A program made the translations under genes and the position numbers. A stretch of DNA of 64,000 nt from Tetraselmis striata (taxonomy: Eukaryota > Chlorophyta > Chlorodendrophyceae > Chlorodendrales > Chlorodendraceae), in contig VCJN01002649.1 of NCBI GenBank assembly GCA_006384855.1, forward strand, positions 62,001 to 126,000, given 5' to 3'. This document shows, in pieces, positions 1 through 12,036 of the stretch. Under the pieces are notes generated by a model. The model saw nothing but the letters and a program-made list of their open reading frames with translations, did not search any database and was not told the origin of the DNA. How positions within the stretch are numbered: the stretch's first letter is position 1; each line of letters starts with the position of its first letter.

Positions 1-620
1 GATGAAATGGCCGCCAAGGCGAAGGAGGCCGCGGACGCCGGCGAGGTGCTGCGCTACGTGGGCGTTGTGGACATCGCCAACAGCAAATGCGCGGTGTGCC
101 CCCCCCCCCCCCCCCCCCAACCACCATCCCAACAGCTCATGCGACCCTCAATCTTTGGCCTAGTGTCACATGCTGCGTCCTTAACTACCTTCTTGATTCG
201 CCCTGCACAGTTATACCGTGTACAGTGGCATGTCATTTTATGCCATCTCCTCTAGTTGCCGATCCCGCAATGACATACCATCCGATGCCATCGAAATATA
301 TAACCATTGAACCTGCCCATTGATCCCATGCCACCTTGTCCCGCCACGTCCCGCGAATATGCCACCCCACTCTCTCTTTTCGCCCGGGCCACTGAGCCAC
401 TTGCCGCGGCGGCCACCAGGTGGAGCTGCGGCGCTACCCGGAGAACCACGCCTTCGCCACGCTGAGCGGCAGCGACAACATCATCCTCTTCACCACCGCA
501 CGCTACTCCAAGCAGCCCCTGATTGTGCGCGGCCCCGGCGCGGGCGCGGAGGTCACCGCCGGCGGTGTGTTTGCCGACATGCTGCGCCTGGCCTCCCACC
601 TGGGCGGCCCGTCCTTTTGA
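1..620 (+). CDS. AK-HSDH: Bifunctional aspartokinase-homoserine dehydrogenase, C-terminal end (partial)
   Basis: This is the 3' end of a fused aspartokinase/homoserine dehydrogenase. The enzyme phosphorylates aspartate and reduces aspartate semialdehyde to homoserine on the Thr/Met/Ile pathway, in plastids in plants. Two exons are visible: 1-93 (running in from outside the window) and 420-620, both phase 0, ending in TGA. The first ends in the family motif GEVLRYVGVVD; the second carries ELRRYPENHAFATLSGSDNI, then PLIVRGPGAGAEVTAGG and a DMLRLASHLG tail, which match the end of plant homoserine dehydrogenase. The nucleotide-binding, catalytic and kinase domains lie upstream and are not seen. 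The donor is gtgtgc, directly followed by a C20 run. The family call is firm; the exact splice sites are inferred from phase and homology. Confidence 0.9.
94..419 (+). other. Intron of the AK-HSDH gene with a C20 run next to the donor site
   Basis: The intron begins gtgtg, is at once followed by 20 consecutive C (99-118) and ends ccaccag. Removing it joins two phase-0 exons and restores the conserved protein. It shows that the homopolymer runs seen throughout the window can sit inside introns close to splice sites. Confidence 0.85.
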
Positions 621-2135
621 AGCCAACCCGCTGCCACATCCCGAGCGAGGCGATGAAGCACAGCCCTGTTGAGGAGACCGCACACGCACTGGCCGCCATT
701 TGCAAGCCGCCCCGCCAAGGCTGCCTGCCGGCAAGTGTAATGAATCCGTGCACTATCTTTCTGCCCGATTTTGCCTACAACGCCCCCAATGACAGCCGGC
801 TGGAAACCTCGTGCGGTGGAATGGCCCAAAGGGGGGGGGGGGGGGGGGGGGCGAGGGGGGGCTTGCCTGGCTGGACGCACGCGATTTTTTTGGTGGCGGA
901 GTTCATGTATGGCTTCCTATTGATTGCTCTTGATTCTTTTTTGGACTGTTGTAAATTTTGATGCCATTGCGATTATGTGTGGTCGCCTATTCTAGACACG
1001 TAATCACCCAAGGACAAGATACAAGGCATGCACAACCGGCCGGCATCCCTCCCCTATCGTGCTTGGGAGCCGTTGGCAGGCGCAACGCGAGCCGCTGCCG
1101 CATTTTTGCACAGCCCGCGTGGGCATGTGATGAGATGCAGCTTCAGCTTTAGCGGCAGCAACAGCACCTCGATAGCAATAGCACCAGTTCCGCGCGATCA
1201 CACTGTAATATTCGCTGCATACTCCGGTCACACGGCCGATCTAACACTTCATGTAATGGTTGAATAAACAGATAAAATGGTTGTTTATGTATAAGCATGT
1301 ATGTACGCGCCACTGGTATTGATGTTAACAAAAATAAGAATTTACTATCTTGCAGATCTTTATATTGTAGTACCATCTTGCTTCATCAGCCACTATGTCT
1401 AATGATAAGATGGGGAGGAAGGGTGGGGGGGGGGGGGGGGGGGGGGGGGTGGTACAGGTGATTTCTCTGCACCCTGGGAAGCCGAAGAGAAATCAATGAC
1501 TGGTCCGGGGCGCCGTGCAGATAGCCAATTATTTGCAGGCAGCAGTAACGGGAACTCTGCGATCCTCCGCCATCACAGATCCCACAATAGAAATGCAATT
1601 ACATCACCATGTGCGGGTCTGCGCCAGGGCATCCGTCCCCAGCGTTGGAGAATGAATACATAGGAATGTGTAAAAGGGGGGGGGGGGGGGGGCGGGGGGG
1701 GGCGCAAGCTATAGCCTCTGGCCGCTGCCGCTTGTGCAGCGAAGGCGTGGCCAAAAGAGCTAACATGGGCATAGTAAACTTGCCGCCCGCTTATCGGCAA
1801 ATTTAGCCAGTGCTTTGCTGTCAACATGGTGGAAAAGACGGGGCGGTCCTTTGACGCCCTTCTCATATGGCCGAATGTTAGAGCGTGCCTAGTGTGCGCA
1901 GTACGCCGCGGCGTCCACTGGCAGAAAGCTCGAGAGCGGCGACGACCGGACCGGCAAAAACAACGGCCCACTCTTCCTACGAATAGGGCTGCTCGTGCTC
2001 TCGGCCTCACTGTCAGCGGGGCTCCCCCATATGGATGGCTGGCACGGGCTGAATGCGGCCTGCAGCGGCTCCGTGCTGAGGTTGAGGGGTCTTCCGAATG
2101 CAGCGGCAGACGCCATGGCGATTTCTGCATTATAG
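621..2135. other. Intergenic stretch without a supported gene; three G runs
   Basis: Lies between the convergent AK-HSDH and zinc-finger genes. It holds pure G runs at 831-851, 1425-1449 and 1676-1692. Open frames here are short or are created by the G runs; none has a recognisable domain. Confidence 0.5.
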
Positions 2136-3317
2136 CTACGCCTTGGTGGGGTTTCTGGTGCGATGATTGGCTCCGGAAGGAGGGAGTTCGGAAGCCAGTA
2201 CGCATCCTTCTGTTTTGGGCAACGGAGATTGATGCGCGTACACGGGAACTGCCAATGGAACTCGGATCCCGCCAGGTGCGCGGGTGGTGGCATCTCGTAG
2301 GTCTCCGTGAGCAGGCGGCCGCGGCGGCGGCGGCCGGGCTGCTCCACGCGCCTGAATTGGACGCGCACTCACGTCATTGACTCGCAGCGGCTGCTGGTGG
2401 GATATGTGTGATTTCGGCATCGTGGAAAGGGTGGGGCTTGACGCAGCCCTGACTCCAAGGGGTGCCATTACCGCCCTGGAGCCTGGCTGGGAGGTTGTGA
2501 TTGCCGCTGCTTGCATCTCCGCGTTCGAGTAGATTTTCTCCACGGCAGGGGCGGTGCGCAGCTCATGCGCCCCATGCGCGAAGAAGCAGATGCTACGGGT
2601 GCACTCTTGGCGGCCATGCTTGCACAGCTGTGTGCGGTACTTCAGCGGGTGCAGCCATGCTTCGAACACGCTGTGCGAGAACCCGCAGGCGTCGCCATTG
2701 GCACATCCACTCTGCATAGGGAGGAACCGGAAGCTTAGCCAATAGCACTATGCCAACGGAAGAGAAATTGCCTTGCGCAACTTCACATCAAGCCAGGCCA
2801 TGAAAACAAACGCATGAGCGGTGTACAGGTTGCTCCGGACCTACCTTGCGCATGCCTTGGCAAAACTCCGGCGAGTATGTGAACAGTCGTGGGTCGCGCC
2901 GATTCGCTGTCTCGCCAGGGTGGGCGAACGGGCAGTCGTCCCAATTGTGTATTCCATCCCGACTGCAAGGGACAATCTGTTATGTAACGCAACGGTTCGT
3001 CAGTACACGGTGAAACAAAATGATGAAGGATCAGCCTGAAAGCCGTATGCCGAATGCGGCCATAATACCGCTGCATGCCATCCCCCCACCTTAAAGCAGT
3101 ACATGCAGAAGTGGTCCGTGGTGACGTCGTAGCCTTGCTGAAATACTGGACGCGTGGCATCGCGGGCGCTATCATCCGGGGAGTCGATTGCGTGGTCTAT
3201 CTGCCGCCTATCGCCGATGTTATTGTCGATGTCCACGGGCGCAGTTGCTTCTTTGTCTTCCGGCGCGACAGCTGGGGACTCGACCGGCGCAACTGCTTCT
3301 CGGGTAGATAACGACAT
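2136..3317 (-). CDS. Plant-type tandem CCCH zinc-finger protein (RR-TZF), three exons, about 311 aa
   Basis: Three minus-strand exons, 3317-3090, 2976-2845 and 2711-2136, join in phase 0 with donors gtgggg and gtaggt and acceptors aacag and tgcag. The joined product starts MSLSTREAV. It contains the plant RR-TZF block: a C-x5-H-x4-C-x3-H unit (PCSRDGIHNWDDCPFAH), then C-x7-C-x5-C-x3-H, a 16-residue spacer, and a last finger ending CTRSICFFAH. Plant members bind and destabilise ARE-containing mRNAs in P-bodies and stress granules; that function is inferred from the family. The last finger reads C-x6-C-x4-C-x3-H, one residue longer than the usual C-x5-C. The C-terminal 110 residues are Pro/Ala-rich low complexity. 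The stop is TAG, with an in-frame TAA two codons later. A further downstream exon cannot be excluded. Confidence 0.8.
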
Positions 3318-4490
3318 TTGTGAAACTGTTCACCCTCGACTGCACCGATAGCTCGCTGCTCAAGTTTCAGTAGGCAGTGCGGCCCTGACCGTGCTGTTAT
3401 CTTCTGGCGGCGTGACGCGACTAGGCCCTTCCGACCCGGGCGGCGCAGCGCAAGTCGCCGAGCCCCCAAACGCCGAGTCGCGGGACGTCTTGACGATGCC
3501 GTTGCGATGGCGACGTCGTTGATGGCGGCGGCGACAAGATACCTCCCCGAAGCGCCTTCCCTTGCCTGGATGCCCCGCACCAGATGCCTTTCGGAGGGCG
3601 TTACTGTGCAGCTGTAACAGCGCTCAGTCCTTTGGTCCTTCAGGCCCGAACAAGTCGCCCGGATGCCTCGCCCGTCTCGTATGTTAGCGCCGTTGGTCGG
3701 CGAAGCAGGTCGTTGCTCCGCGATGAGTCGGAAAAGCCGCTCCGGCGCAGCAGCGCACCCCCAACTGCCGCGGTGCCAGCGTCGATAAATTTCCCCAATC
3801 CCAGTTAGGTACCTGAAATAATGAAACTTGCAGGCGAGAACCTCGCAACAGATTGCCGCAGACGGCAAGCGTCTCTCCTGGCGGCGGCAGTGCGCGGGTC
3901 GGGAGCGCCGATGATATCGCCCTCAGCGAGCGAGCGGGCGTCGTGTTATCGCCCCAATATCACCGCAAATCCGCAGCCCTGTAATAGGAATCGGCCTTCT
4001 CTCGTTTCATCCCTGACGTTCCGCCCACACCTGATTACAGGATCCGCCAGGACCAGAACCACGACGCAGGTGATGGCGGTGAGACGACAGATATGTGTCG
4101 TGTCGTGGACTATCTCCCCGTTCTTGTGCCATCAACCATCAAGCCCGCTGGACGACATCCGTCGTCGTCGGCAGCAACGGCCCGCCGCGAAGCATCATCA
4201 GCATATCATCACCGCCGCCATATCCGCCGTTGCTTTTAACATATTATGAAGAAAGCGCGACATATTATGCACAATTAATAATATAGAAGGATTAGTATGC
4301 TGGTGCTCGTAGGGACATAGCGACTAATCGTTGCCCTGTTCATCAATAACGGGTAGGCAGTAGCGAGTAACTACCCTATTTGGAGCAACAACTCAGGTCT
4401 AGAGCCATATTAGGGCATGATCACGGGTGCCACAGACAGGGTGACCGGTCTGGCCAGAGATTGCTAAGGATTACAGTATTATATTCAGGG
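3318..4490. other. No supported gene; upstream region of the zinc-finger gene
   Basis: Includes the probable promoter of the minus-strand zinc-finger gene near 3318-3600, but I see no clear TATA box. Open frames on both strands lack recognisable motifs. Confidence 0.4.
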
Positions 4491-4519
4491 GTCGGCCCTT
4501 TCGGTTTTCGGATACCGCG

Positions 4520-5260
4520 AGCTCTGTTCGCGAGTACAATTCGCGCACTCGGGGGAATCGCGAACTGCACCTGTGCACAACGAGCAGACCAAACCAGGCG
4601 AGAAACCGCAAGTGAACTCGCGAAAGAGTCGCGAAGGGATCGCGAAGGGCCAGCGTACCCAGCGAGTCATCGTGGTGGAAAAAAACACGGACTAAACTCG
4701 AACGCCACTGCGGTAGTCCCTACGACGACTACTACAGTAAATGTCAGTAAGATTACAGTTACTAAATAGGCTTGTAGTTTGACGCTTACTATAGTCGGGC
4801 GTGTAGTTGGACGCTCGCGAAGTGTACATTAGGACAGTTCTCGTATGGAGTTCGCGCTATCCGCATCGCGAAAGCACTCGCGAAAACAGTTCGCAAACCA
4901 TTCGCAATTGGTTCGAGCTGTTCGCGAGCATTTTGCGAACCGAGAGTCCGCGAAGTGGAAGTTCTCGAAAACAGGGTCTCCCGCCACAAAATATCGCGAA
5001 ATCTTGTTCACGAAGTGGGAGTTCGAGAGGAGTTCGAGAGCAGGGGCTCGCGAATGGATTTCGCCAGGCGGCCCACCCCTAAGCGACTATTATCTTGATA
5101 TTTCGAAGTTGAGAAATATTAACTTCAAAATAAAAATTTGCGCGTCTGAAACCCTAATAAACCTGATCGTGCCAAAACGGTCGAGCAGGCTGCTTCCGAA
5201 ATAATATGGAATTCCGAAATCCGACATGCTTTCTAGACCCGGACTTCTCGCGACAGGATA
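4520..5260. repeat. Cluster of TCGCGA palindromes
   Basis: About a dozen copies of the 6-bp palindrome TCGCGA (for example near 4528, 4558, 4618, 4630, 4640, 4814, 4866, 4878, 4921, 4994, 5048 and 5248), often as ctcgcgaag or ttcgcga, lie in about 740 bp, with degenerate forms such as ttcgcaa between them. By chance a given 6-mer would be expected well under once in this length. No coding frame explains it. Confidence 0.6.
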
Positions 5261-5261
5261 G

Positions 5262-6539
5262 CGACAAGCGCTGCTCGGTCCCGTACGGAAGCTGCTCATA
5301 TATCGACGACAATTCGGTGGTCATTGCCATCCCCATGCTTGCTCAAGTGTGAGAGTGTTAGAAGCGAATCATTCCGTTTCTTTGTTCCGTATCATATTCG
5401 ATAAAGTTTCTCTCGGTACTCGCAATGAACTACGAGTACGGAATTTACCCCCGCCCCGGTACCCGATTTCAATCATGCATGCGTTCGAGTCTGGTTTTGC
5501 CAAAATGGGTGCGGAGGCTTTTGTACACGAAAAACAGCAATTGTATGGCTAGGAAGGTTCAGCGAAAGGGGAGGGAATGTCGGAGGAGGAGCCCGCAGGG
5601 CGGAGGCGGAAAACGGGAGGGCGCTGCCGAAGGCAGCGAGCTGGAAGATGGCAGACGAGATGCTGGTGGCTGTACTAAGTAGCTTCCCAGCCGGGAGCGC
5701 AGGGCTCGCGGGCGATGGGGCAGCCCGTACCAAAACCCGATGGCAACCGCTTGAAACCATCCCGAAAGACCGTATGGGTCGCACTAGGACAGTTTTAATC
5801 CGTTGGGAAACCCCATAAACACGTTTGGATCATATCCGGCTCCTTAACTATTTAAACATTGCTCGAATTCTAAATCCGTTCATATTGTGCATGCGTGGTC
5901 GCTACAGGTACCCCTACTTGTAGTTGATGCGCGCTACCTATGGCAACGACTATCGAACGGGTTCCAGAGCACGCACCGACTCCGAGGGCACGCACCGTCG
6001 CCTCTTGAGATAGGCGCGACCGCCGCCTAGACACAGGCCCCCGACCCCAACCTCTCGCGCTGGAAAATCTGCGGCTCCCCATAATCGTCGTCATCTGCAA
6101 AGCGCGGGGCACCTGTCGGCCCAAACTGTTTATTCGCCGCGCCACGAGGTTGCGGGGCGTCCTCACACAGCCCCGGCCTCGCGCACTAAGGCTGATGTGC
6201 CCCTTAGGCCGGAAAAAGGGCAGTCGTAATGTATTGACGCGTGATGGAGGAGCAAGCGAGGAGATGCACGACGCGGTGGAGTCGCACCGGATGCCATCGT
6301 GCAAAAAGCAGCCGCCAAGCAACGACGTGCGACGCTGGTAACCGCGGGTGAACCCCGCGATGAGGTGCCCTAACGGCTGGCGGCCAACGCCGCACTTCCT
6401 GCGTCCCCCGTGTCAACTTGCGCAGCTCGACGGGCCAAGATTTTCGACGTCATGGTGTCCATGGTCATGTCCAGCGGAGGAAAAGTCACGAAAGGGAGCC
6501 TCACGGGGTCCAGGCCGCGGCCGCGTGCGATCGAGCTCA
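5262..6539. other. No supported gene
   Basis: Short open frames on both strands only, none with a recognisable domain. The stretch leads into the first copy of the four-copy repeat unit. Confidence 0.4.
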
Positions 6540-7989
6540 AGAACAGCAACCGAGCGGACAAGGGATGTCCAACATTTGGTGTCATCATCATTTCGCTGCA
6601 ACCATCGGCCTTGGCTCCTGCTTGAATTCACAGCAGCACCCTTCCAGCCTGCACACCGCACAAAAAGCCTGCAGGCACCGTACACTGATGGCATCAGGGC
6701 TATTACGCTCAGTGCAGGCTGCGTCTGGGTTGAAGTTTCTGGATCTCCTGACATCTGCCCATGCGAGAACAATCCAGCACGGAAGTCCCACTTCCGCTTG
6801 AATACTCTTCTGCCATACAATGAACACAGCCCTGGTCAATGGCATTATATTCAGCGCTACCAGCAGCAGCACCGAATTTCTCGCCCCTGAGAATAAATAG
6901 ATATATCAGAAGCATGGGATCAAGACGGGGGGTGCATTGGGGTGAAGGGTTCTCACGGACGAGAGGTGGGCCGCTCATCGGTTCTGCAACATTTCTCAGA
7001 TCATCACAGTATCGCGCACCATCACTATTTCACCCAGTCGAGGCGGATACTGGGCACGGACGCTAAAGAGGTGAGGAAATCCCCCCCCCCCCCCCCCCCC
7101 CTCTGCTGAGGTATATTTCTTGCCATAGTGCTCATGATACACAAAATCTTTGCTAAATCAAGGGTAATTTTCAATTTGGTGCACAAACTCCACTATCGAA
7201 CGACCAATCGCTATCATTTGAGACGCACCGCTTCAACCCCCCCCCCCCCCCCCCCCCCAGCCCCTCCGCCCGATATTTTTTGAGTGGTGAAGAATCACTT
7301 GATAGCCTATAACTTTATGTTTTTATTTGCTCAAAGGCTTTAGCTTCCCCAGGGCCAGCGTGCGGGACGGTTTAACAATACCATACGGCTCTACGCACAG
7401 CGGAGCCAATTATGACAATTTTCTAGATCATCCATATATATGAAAGACTGAAACCAACAGAGTTGACGTGAATTGGCAGACGTGTTGCATATTGCAACTA
7501 CATCACACGTGCTGGCCGGGTTATATGTCCCAATGCTTGTCCTGCCAATCGAGCGCCCTGCGCGGCCACACATGAATGCCTGCGGTGTCGCCAGCGACTT
7601 AATCATTATTTTTGGGGGGGGGGGGGGGGGGGGGGGGGGGGCTGTAGATGTGCTTAATTTGTATCAAGCATGCTTATTACCTGGCTTTTTCCTAGACTTC
7701 TAGGGGACTCCATACACTAAATTCAAGCAGGGTTTTGTGTTATTTAGGGCCATTGCATACTTCAAGTGAAGGAGAGTTGAAGTTTGCTGCCCGAGTTGCC
7801 GCATTTCTTGCCAATCGAGGGCCGGGGGGGTAAGCTATTAACCGGTCGTTGCCAATCCCCAACTAGCTTCCCAAGTTGGCGACATATGTGTAGGGATAAT
7901 AGACAGCTGCAGGTAAAAACATGATACACCGCCCCAGGGATCTGGCACAGTATAGCCATCAAATGCCCTGTCAGAACAATAACACTGCC

Positions 7990-9560
7990 TATCACCGCCA
8001 TATAGCACAGGACGCAGCAAGCTCGCTGCACTCGGGGGAGCAGCAACACAAGTAGCCTACCACCTCCACCGCGTAAGACGCAACCGCTCTGCGCTGCCGC
8101 CAAGGAATATGTAATATCGACCCAAGTATCAGTGAAGAGATCAACATATTCCTTGGTATCCGACGCACCGCCAGCAAGAGCCAAACACATATACGTCTAG
8201 CCGCACTGTCTCCCCTTCCCCCCTTGACAGGCAGCGGTGGCTACCTGCAGCAACGCCAAGAGCTTAAAACAATCAAACTTGCAGAGGCAGTAGCCAATTC
8301 GAGATGTGCAGCAACTTCATATGCAGCAACACTGAACCCCAACACAGCAAAACGGCTTCACGCAATAGGCACTCGCACAGCAGCCCTGCGCTGTGGCGGC
8401 TCTGCGCAGCAATACCTATAGGTCAGTAAATCCACACTGCTGGCCGGCAGATGCCATAGCCCCCCGCAGCGATTGATCAGCACAACAGCACCAAATGATC
8501 CCCCAGCTCCTCCATGCCACCGGACACGGTGCAAGAGCCCGTGCGGCCCCGCGCAGTGGCCGCCCCCAGGCGCCCATAGCAAATAGATCCCCCCCCCCCC
8601 CCCCCCCCCCGGGGATCTATTTGATTGCCGATTGCACATTTAATGTATCTGTCGGCGGCCAGATGCATTCCATACCTCCCATCTGCAGTCATGTAATCTT
8701 CTATGCTAGCGCAGCAAAATGTCCCGGGGTCTCACACAGCATATCTGTGCTGATGAGCTAGGTGACTAGTAGTTTGCCGTTCAACAGGCCGGCGGGGCCA
8801 CGGGTGAAAAGTTGTGTATACATGCATGTTGCTGCATCGCCCGCAATGTGTAGGCGTTGAGGATATAGTTTTGAATCAGTGGCGTGCATAAGCTGCCTGC
8901 ATCGTACAGCATATGAAGACAACAATGGCAACCAAGCCCGATTTGTCGACGTGATTTATGTGAGCAGCAACTTCAAACACAGTTTAGTCTCAGTGATTTG
9001 CATGTCAACGCCATGGCGGTCTACAAATGCCGGCGCATTCGCATGAGCAATACTAACAATCCGTAGTAACCCTTGCTATCATACTGAGCTTTGTTACTTA
9101 GCATGCAATAATCAGGGAAATATTACACATTCAGAGGTGGAACTTCCAATTGTGAGAACCATTATGCAGACTACTTCAAATGCGGCGTACTCTTATTCCA
9201 GCATGTATGTCTATGGGTGGTGTAGACGGACTGGTGTGGCCTGATTGAATTGTTGTCAGTATCCGTATCACAGCTACTTCTGTGAAGGACGCCACCAATA
9301 CCAACAACGCAGCAGGACTCGAAGGCAACTGGCTCAGGACATGTATACGAGAGAAATGATAGTAAGATGAGCACGTACATTTATCGAAAATCAACAGCCC
9401 TATAATATAAAGCGTATAATATGTGGCCGAGGAACTTTTTTTATGATCTGAGCGAAACGCATGCCACGATTTTGCTTCGGACACGGATTAAACTCCAGAG
9501 TCTTACCAAAAACATGATATACTGGAGACAACCGTTGCCGCATTTACTGGTGTATAAGCC
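7990..9560 (-). pseudogene. Downstream exon-like blocks of the four-copy family, copy 1
   Basis: Short minus-strand blocks conserved with the other copies: a CGNGC block near 9540; PCPKQ-type residues followed by MRFAQ near 9450 in a shifted frame; CPEPVAFESCCVV near 9330; IAHANAPAF near 9050; ALAGGASDTKEYVDLFTD near 8180. They lie in different frames with stop codons between and sometimes within them, so this is either a gene with many short introns or a decayed copy. The copy-1 frameshift near 9500 and the TAA near 8950 favour decay. Confidence 0.4.
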
Positions 9561-9973
9561 TACATCTGGCACATCCATGTGTAGTCATGGGACTGCTCCG
9601 TGCTGACATGGTAGTTGGAGTCCATCGATTGACAAATATGACATGGATGTCCAACCGATGAGAGTGACATTAATCGGAGGAGTAGGTAGAAGGGGGGGGT
9701 GGTCAAAAACAGCGATGGGGACCTGATAGAGACGATATTTTTACAAGTTAAGTAAAGAAGATTGGATGAGACAGGTACTGCCATAGGGACCTTCATGAAG
9801 CAAATATACTAGATTTATCAGAGTGGACGCGACATCGTCGTGGCGACTGACTCAGGCTATCTCGACTGGCTGCATTTGAGAGCAGATGAGCTTGCGCCAC
9901 CGTGTATGTAGTACGATTCATCGCGCACGAGCAGAGGGACGACCATGTGTGATTCTTGCGAGAAGGGAGCCAT

Positions 9974-10636
9974 TTATACTCGGATGGTACCGCCCCGCTG
10001 GGCAAACCTGATATCCATGTCTGCGGTGCACGTGGGCTGATGGCGGGTCTTCATAGACGCGTGGTAGTCTTTGGCACATGCCTCGACGAGGTCCCCGACA
10101 GTGACTCTCCGGTACTTGGCAGTCGTTGCGTGCGCGCAGGCTAGACCGGTGGCAGCGCGGGGCTGTACTTGCGACTGGCTGCTCGGACTGTAGGCGGCGG
10201 CGACGAGGTAAGTGCGGCTCGGTGGAGCCTGTGTCGACGTCCGATGTGCGGTGTTGGCCAAAGTAAAGGTAGATCGCTCCCCAGAGCCATCAGTGAGGCT
10301 TTCCTCGCAAGAAATTCCGCTGCTGGTTGCGACCTTGATGTCTGGAAGTTTGCAATGGAACGACCGCTTGTCTCGAGCGTCGGCCCCAGTGGGCGAAGCG
10401 CGCTGCCGAGGTGCGGTGCTGGACGCAGTTCCTTCGCACGACACGCGTGTAGCAGAGGTGTCGAGCCTATGCAGCTGAGCCGATGACCCGCCAAACGACT
10501 TCCAGAAAACAGGCTGCTCCGCCACCAGGTCCCCAGTGTAGCACGGCTCGCCGGACAAGGGGGGTAGTGCTCTCCGGCGGCGTAGGAGAGCCGCACGCTT
10601 GTCGTTGCGGACGCTGTTATTTTGGTTGCGGAACAT
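9974..10636 (-). CDS. Unrecognised four-member family protein, 5' exon, copy 1
   Basis: Open frame of about 220 aa, ATG at 10636, ending in TIRV and TGA. It shares blocks with the copies at 31872, 40303 and 60190: KRSFHCKLPDIKVATSSG in the middle and YRRVTVGDLVEACAKDYHAS near the end, followed by CTADMDIRFAQ. The linkers are Ser/Ala/Pro-rich and vary. Conservation at protein level across four copies indicates a coding past. A donor-like gtacca lies just before the stop, so the true exon may splice to the conserved downstream blocks (9421-9560 with a C-x3-C motif, 9310-9400 with CPEPVAFESC, 7990-8190 with GGASDTKEYVDLFTDT). I recognise no domain. Function unknown. Confidence 0.55.
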   Translation of the reverse strand: MFRNQNNSVRNDKRAALLRRRRALPPLSGEPCYTGDLVAEQPVFWKSFGGSSAQLHRLDTSATRVSCEGTASSTAPRQRASPTGADARDKRSFHCKLPDIKVATSSGISCEESLTDGSGERSTFTLANTAHRTSTQAPPSRTYLVAAAYSPSSQSQVQPRAATGLACAHATTAKYRRVTVGDLVEACAKDYHASMKTRHQPTCTADMDIRFAQRGGTIRV

Positions 10637-11387
10637 CAAGGGCAACCTTTGTACTGACCGACGGAAAGGCGGGAGTGCGCGGAGATTAAGGGGAGGGCGA
10701 TGACCATGGGACTTGTGAGTCGACCAAGCGGTAGTGCGCTGTGAGAGTCGTTGCGTGTCATATTGTGTCGAGGCTGTTGCTTTGCTGCATATGTGTGTTT
10801 CGAGAACAGAGCAAGCTCATCGGTCGCCGCGCATCGCCATTTTTTTGGCGGTCCGCGCGAATGGCATGTAGGTTAATTACATCATCATATTATATATCAG
10901 CAGGTGCGGGTACAGGTATCAGTACCCGTACGAGTACGTACCGGGGTGCAGCAGTAGTAGGCTGCTTTCATGCAGCGCTATAATATATTAAAAATTTACC
11001 ATCATGATTGCTACTTAAAATACACTAATAGTAAAAGGGGCTTGCTCTGCTGTTAATCTCCGCCTGGTACTGCTTTATTTATTAATTCATCGTGCTGTGA
11101 TGGATTCGTTTCTATCGCCCTTTGTAACTCACAAGAGTAACAGCTGTAGCCGGCGATAGGTTTTTGGTCGCCCGGCGGTAGTAAAAAGTAAATAAAGTTC
11201 GCCCCCGGACATCGGCCGAAGCCGCCCCAGCACTTTACCCACTTTTGACCTCTTGCGCCAACTGCAGTCGTACCCGTAGGTGTGGCATAGCTCGTAGACC
11301 ATTGCGTGCCTCACTCGAACCTCGGAGGGCTTATGCATCACCCGGGGAAACCCAGGACACGCCGGGACAATATTGCCGAAAATACAT

Positions 11388-11452
11388 CGGCCAGGAATCG
11401 AACCCGGTACTTCTCGCGTACGAGACGACCGCTCAACCGAGCGGACAAGGGT
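11388..11452 (-). repeat. tRNA-like / SINE-like fragment with a pol III B-box
   Basis: Read on the minus strand the segment contains GGTTCGATTCC, an exact match to the tRNA T-arm/B-box, with a pairable T stem (CCGGG/CCTGG). Upstream is a stem-forming GCTCGGTTGAGC. A proper acceptor stem cannot be folded, so it is not an intact tRNA. A 20-bp part (caaccgagcggacaaggg) recurs at 6547-6565, which suggests a dispersed tRNA-derived repeat. Confidence 0.4.
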
Positions 11453-11669
11453 TTTACCAGGGTTTTACCTGCGCCGTCGGCAGTGCTGCGCGAATAGACG
11501 CCATAGATATATCTTATCCGTATATATATACAGTATGTGGTGTTTTAAAATAATGCGCCGGTCCTTTATTGCGCAATTAGAATAAAGAGTCGAGACATGA
11601 GAAGTGTGGGATTCTACGGGAAATGACCCTTGGTCATGAGAGCGCGGTCAACGGTCAACGTACTCCTGG

Positions 11670-11725
11670 TCCAAGGGGGACTGGGGGCTACGGCCCCCAG
11701 TGGGGGTCTGGGGGCGAAGCCCCTA
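11670..11725. repeat. G/C-rich double hairpin
   Basis: ctgggggctacggcccccag (11681-11700) is a near-perfect hairpin, directly followed by a second one, ggggcgaagcccc (11711-11723). Compact palindromes of this kind recur in intergenic DNA of some algae and bacteria; no role is evident here. Confidence 0.55.
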
Positions 11726-12036
11726 GAAGCAAATCTGGCCAATCAAGCGCTTATAATAATAGATGCATGTTTCATTACAAAACGACATGAAATATCTGCT
11801 CGTTGTATGCGTCAATGAAGATGCAAAATTGGTCGCTAATAATGTGCTTGCAGAAATCTAAAACTACTCTACACCAGCATCATCCCCAACTATATTCTCA
11901 TCATCAATGTCCAATAAAAGTCACACGCGAAAACTTAACATATGATGTGACCATTACATCAAAAAAACAGCTACGCACCTCTCAATCTCAAACTGCAAAT
12001 CGTCATGCTGCTCCTTGGGAAATGATGCTGTAGATT

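Larger units (their letters stand above)
6540..10990 (-). repeat. Four-copy repeat unit, copy 1
   Basis: First of four same-orientation copies. The 3' flank (6540-7690) matches 28150-29480 of copy 2, including the position of a long C run (7237-7258 against 29166-29197). The body (7690-10640) matches all other copies, and the upstream 350 bp matches the promoter side of copies 3 and 4. On the minus strand it carries a long 5' exon and several short conserved downstream blocks. In this copy one block (near 9500) is frameshifted relative to copy 2, and the block at 8760-9070 has an in-frame TAA plus a shift, so the copy is probably decayed downstream of exon 1. Confidence 0.7.

Noticed and set aside
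11388..11452. A functional tRNA gene
   Set aside because: The T-arm/B-box is good but no acceptor stem or standard anticodon arm can be folded.
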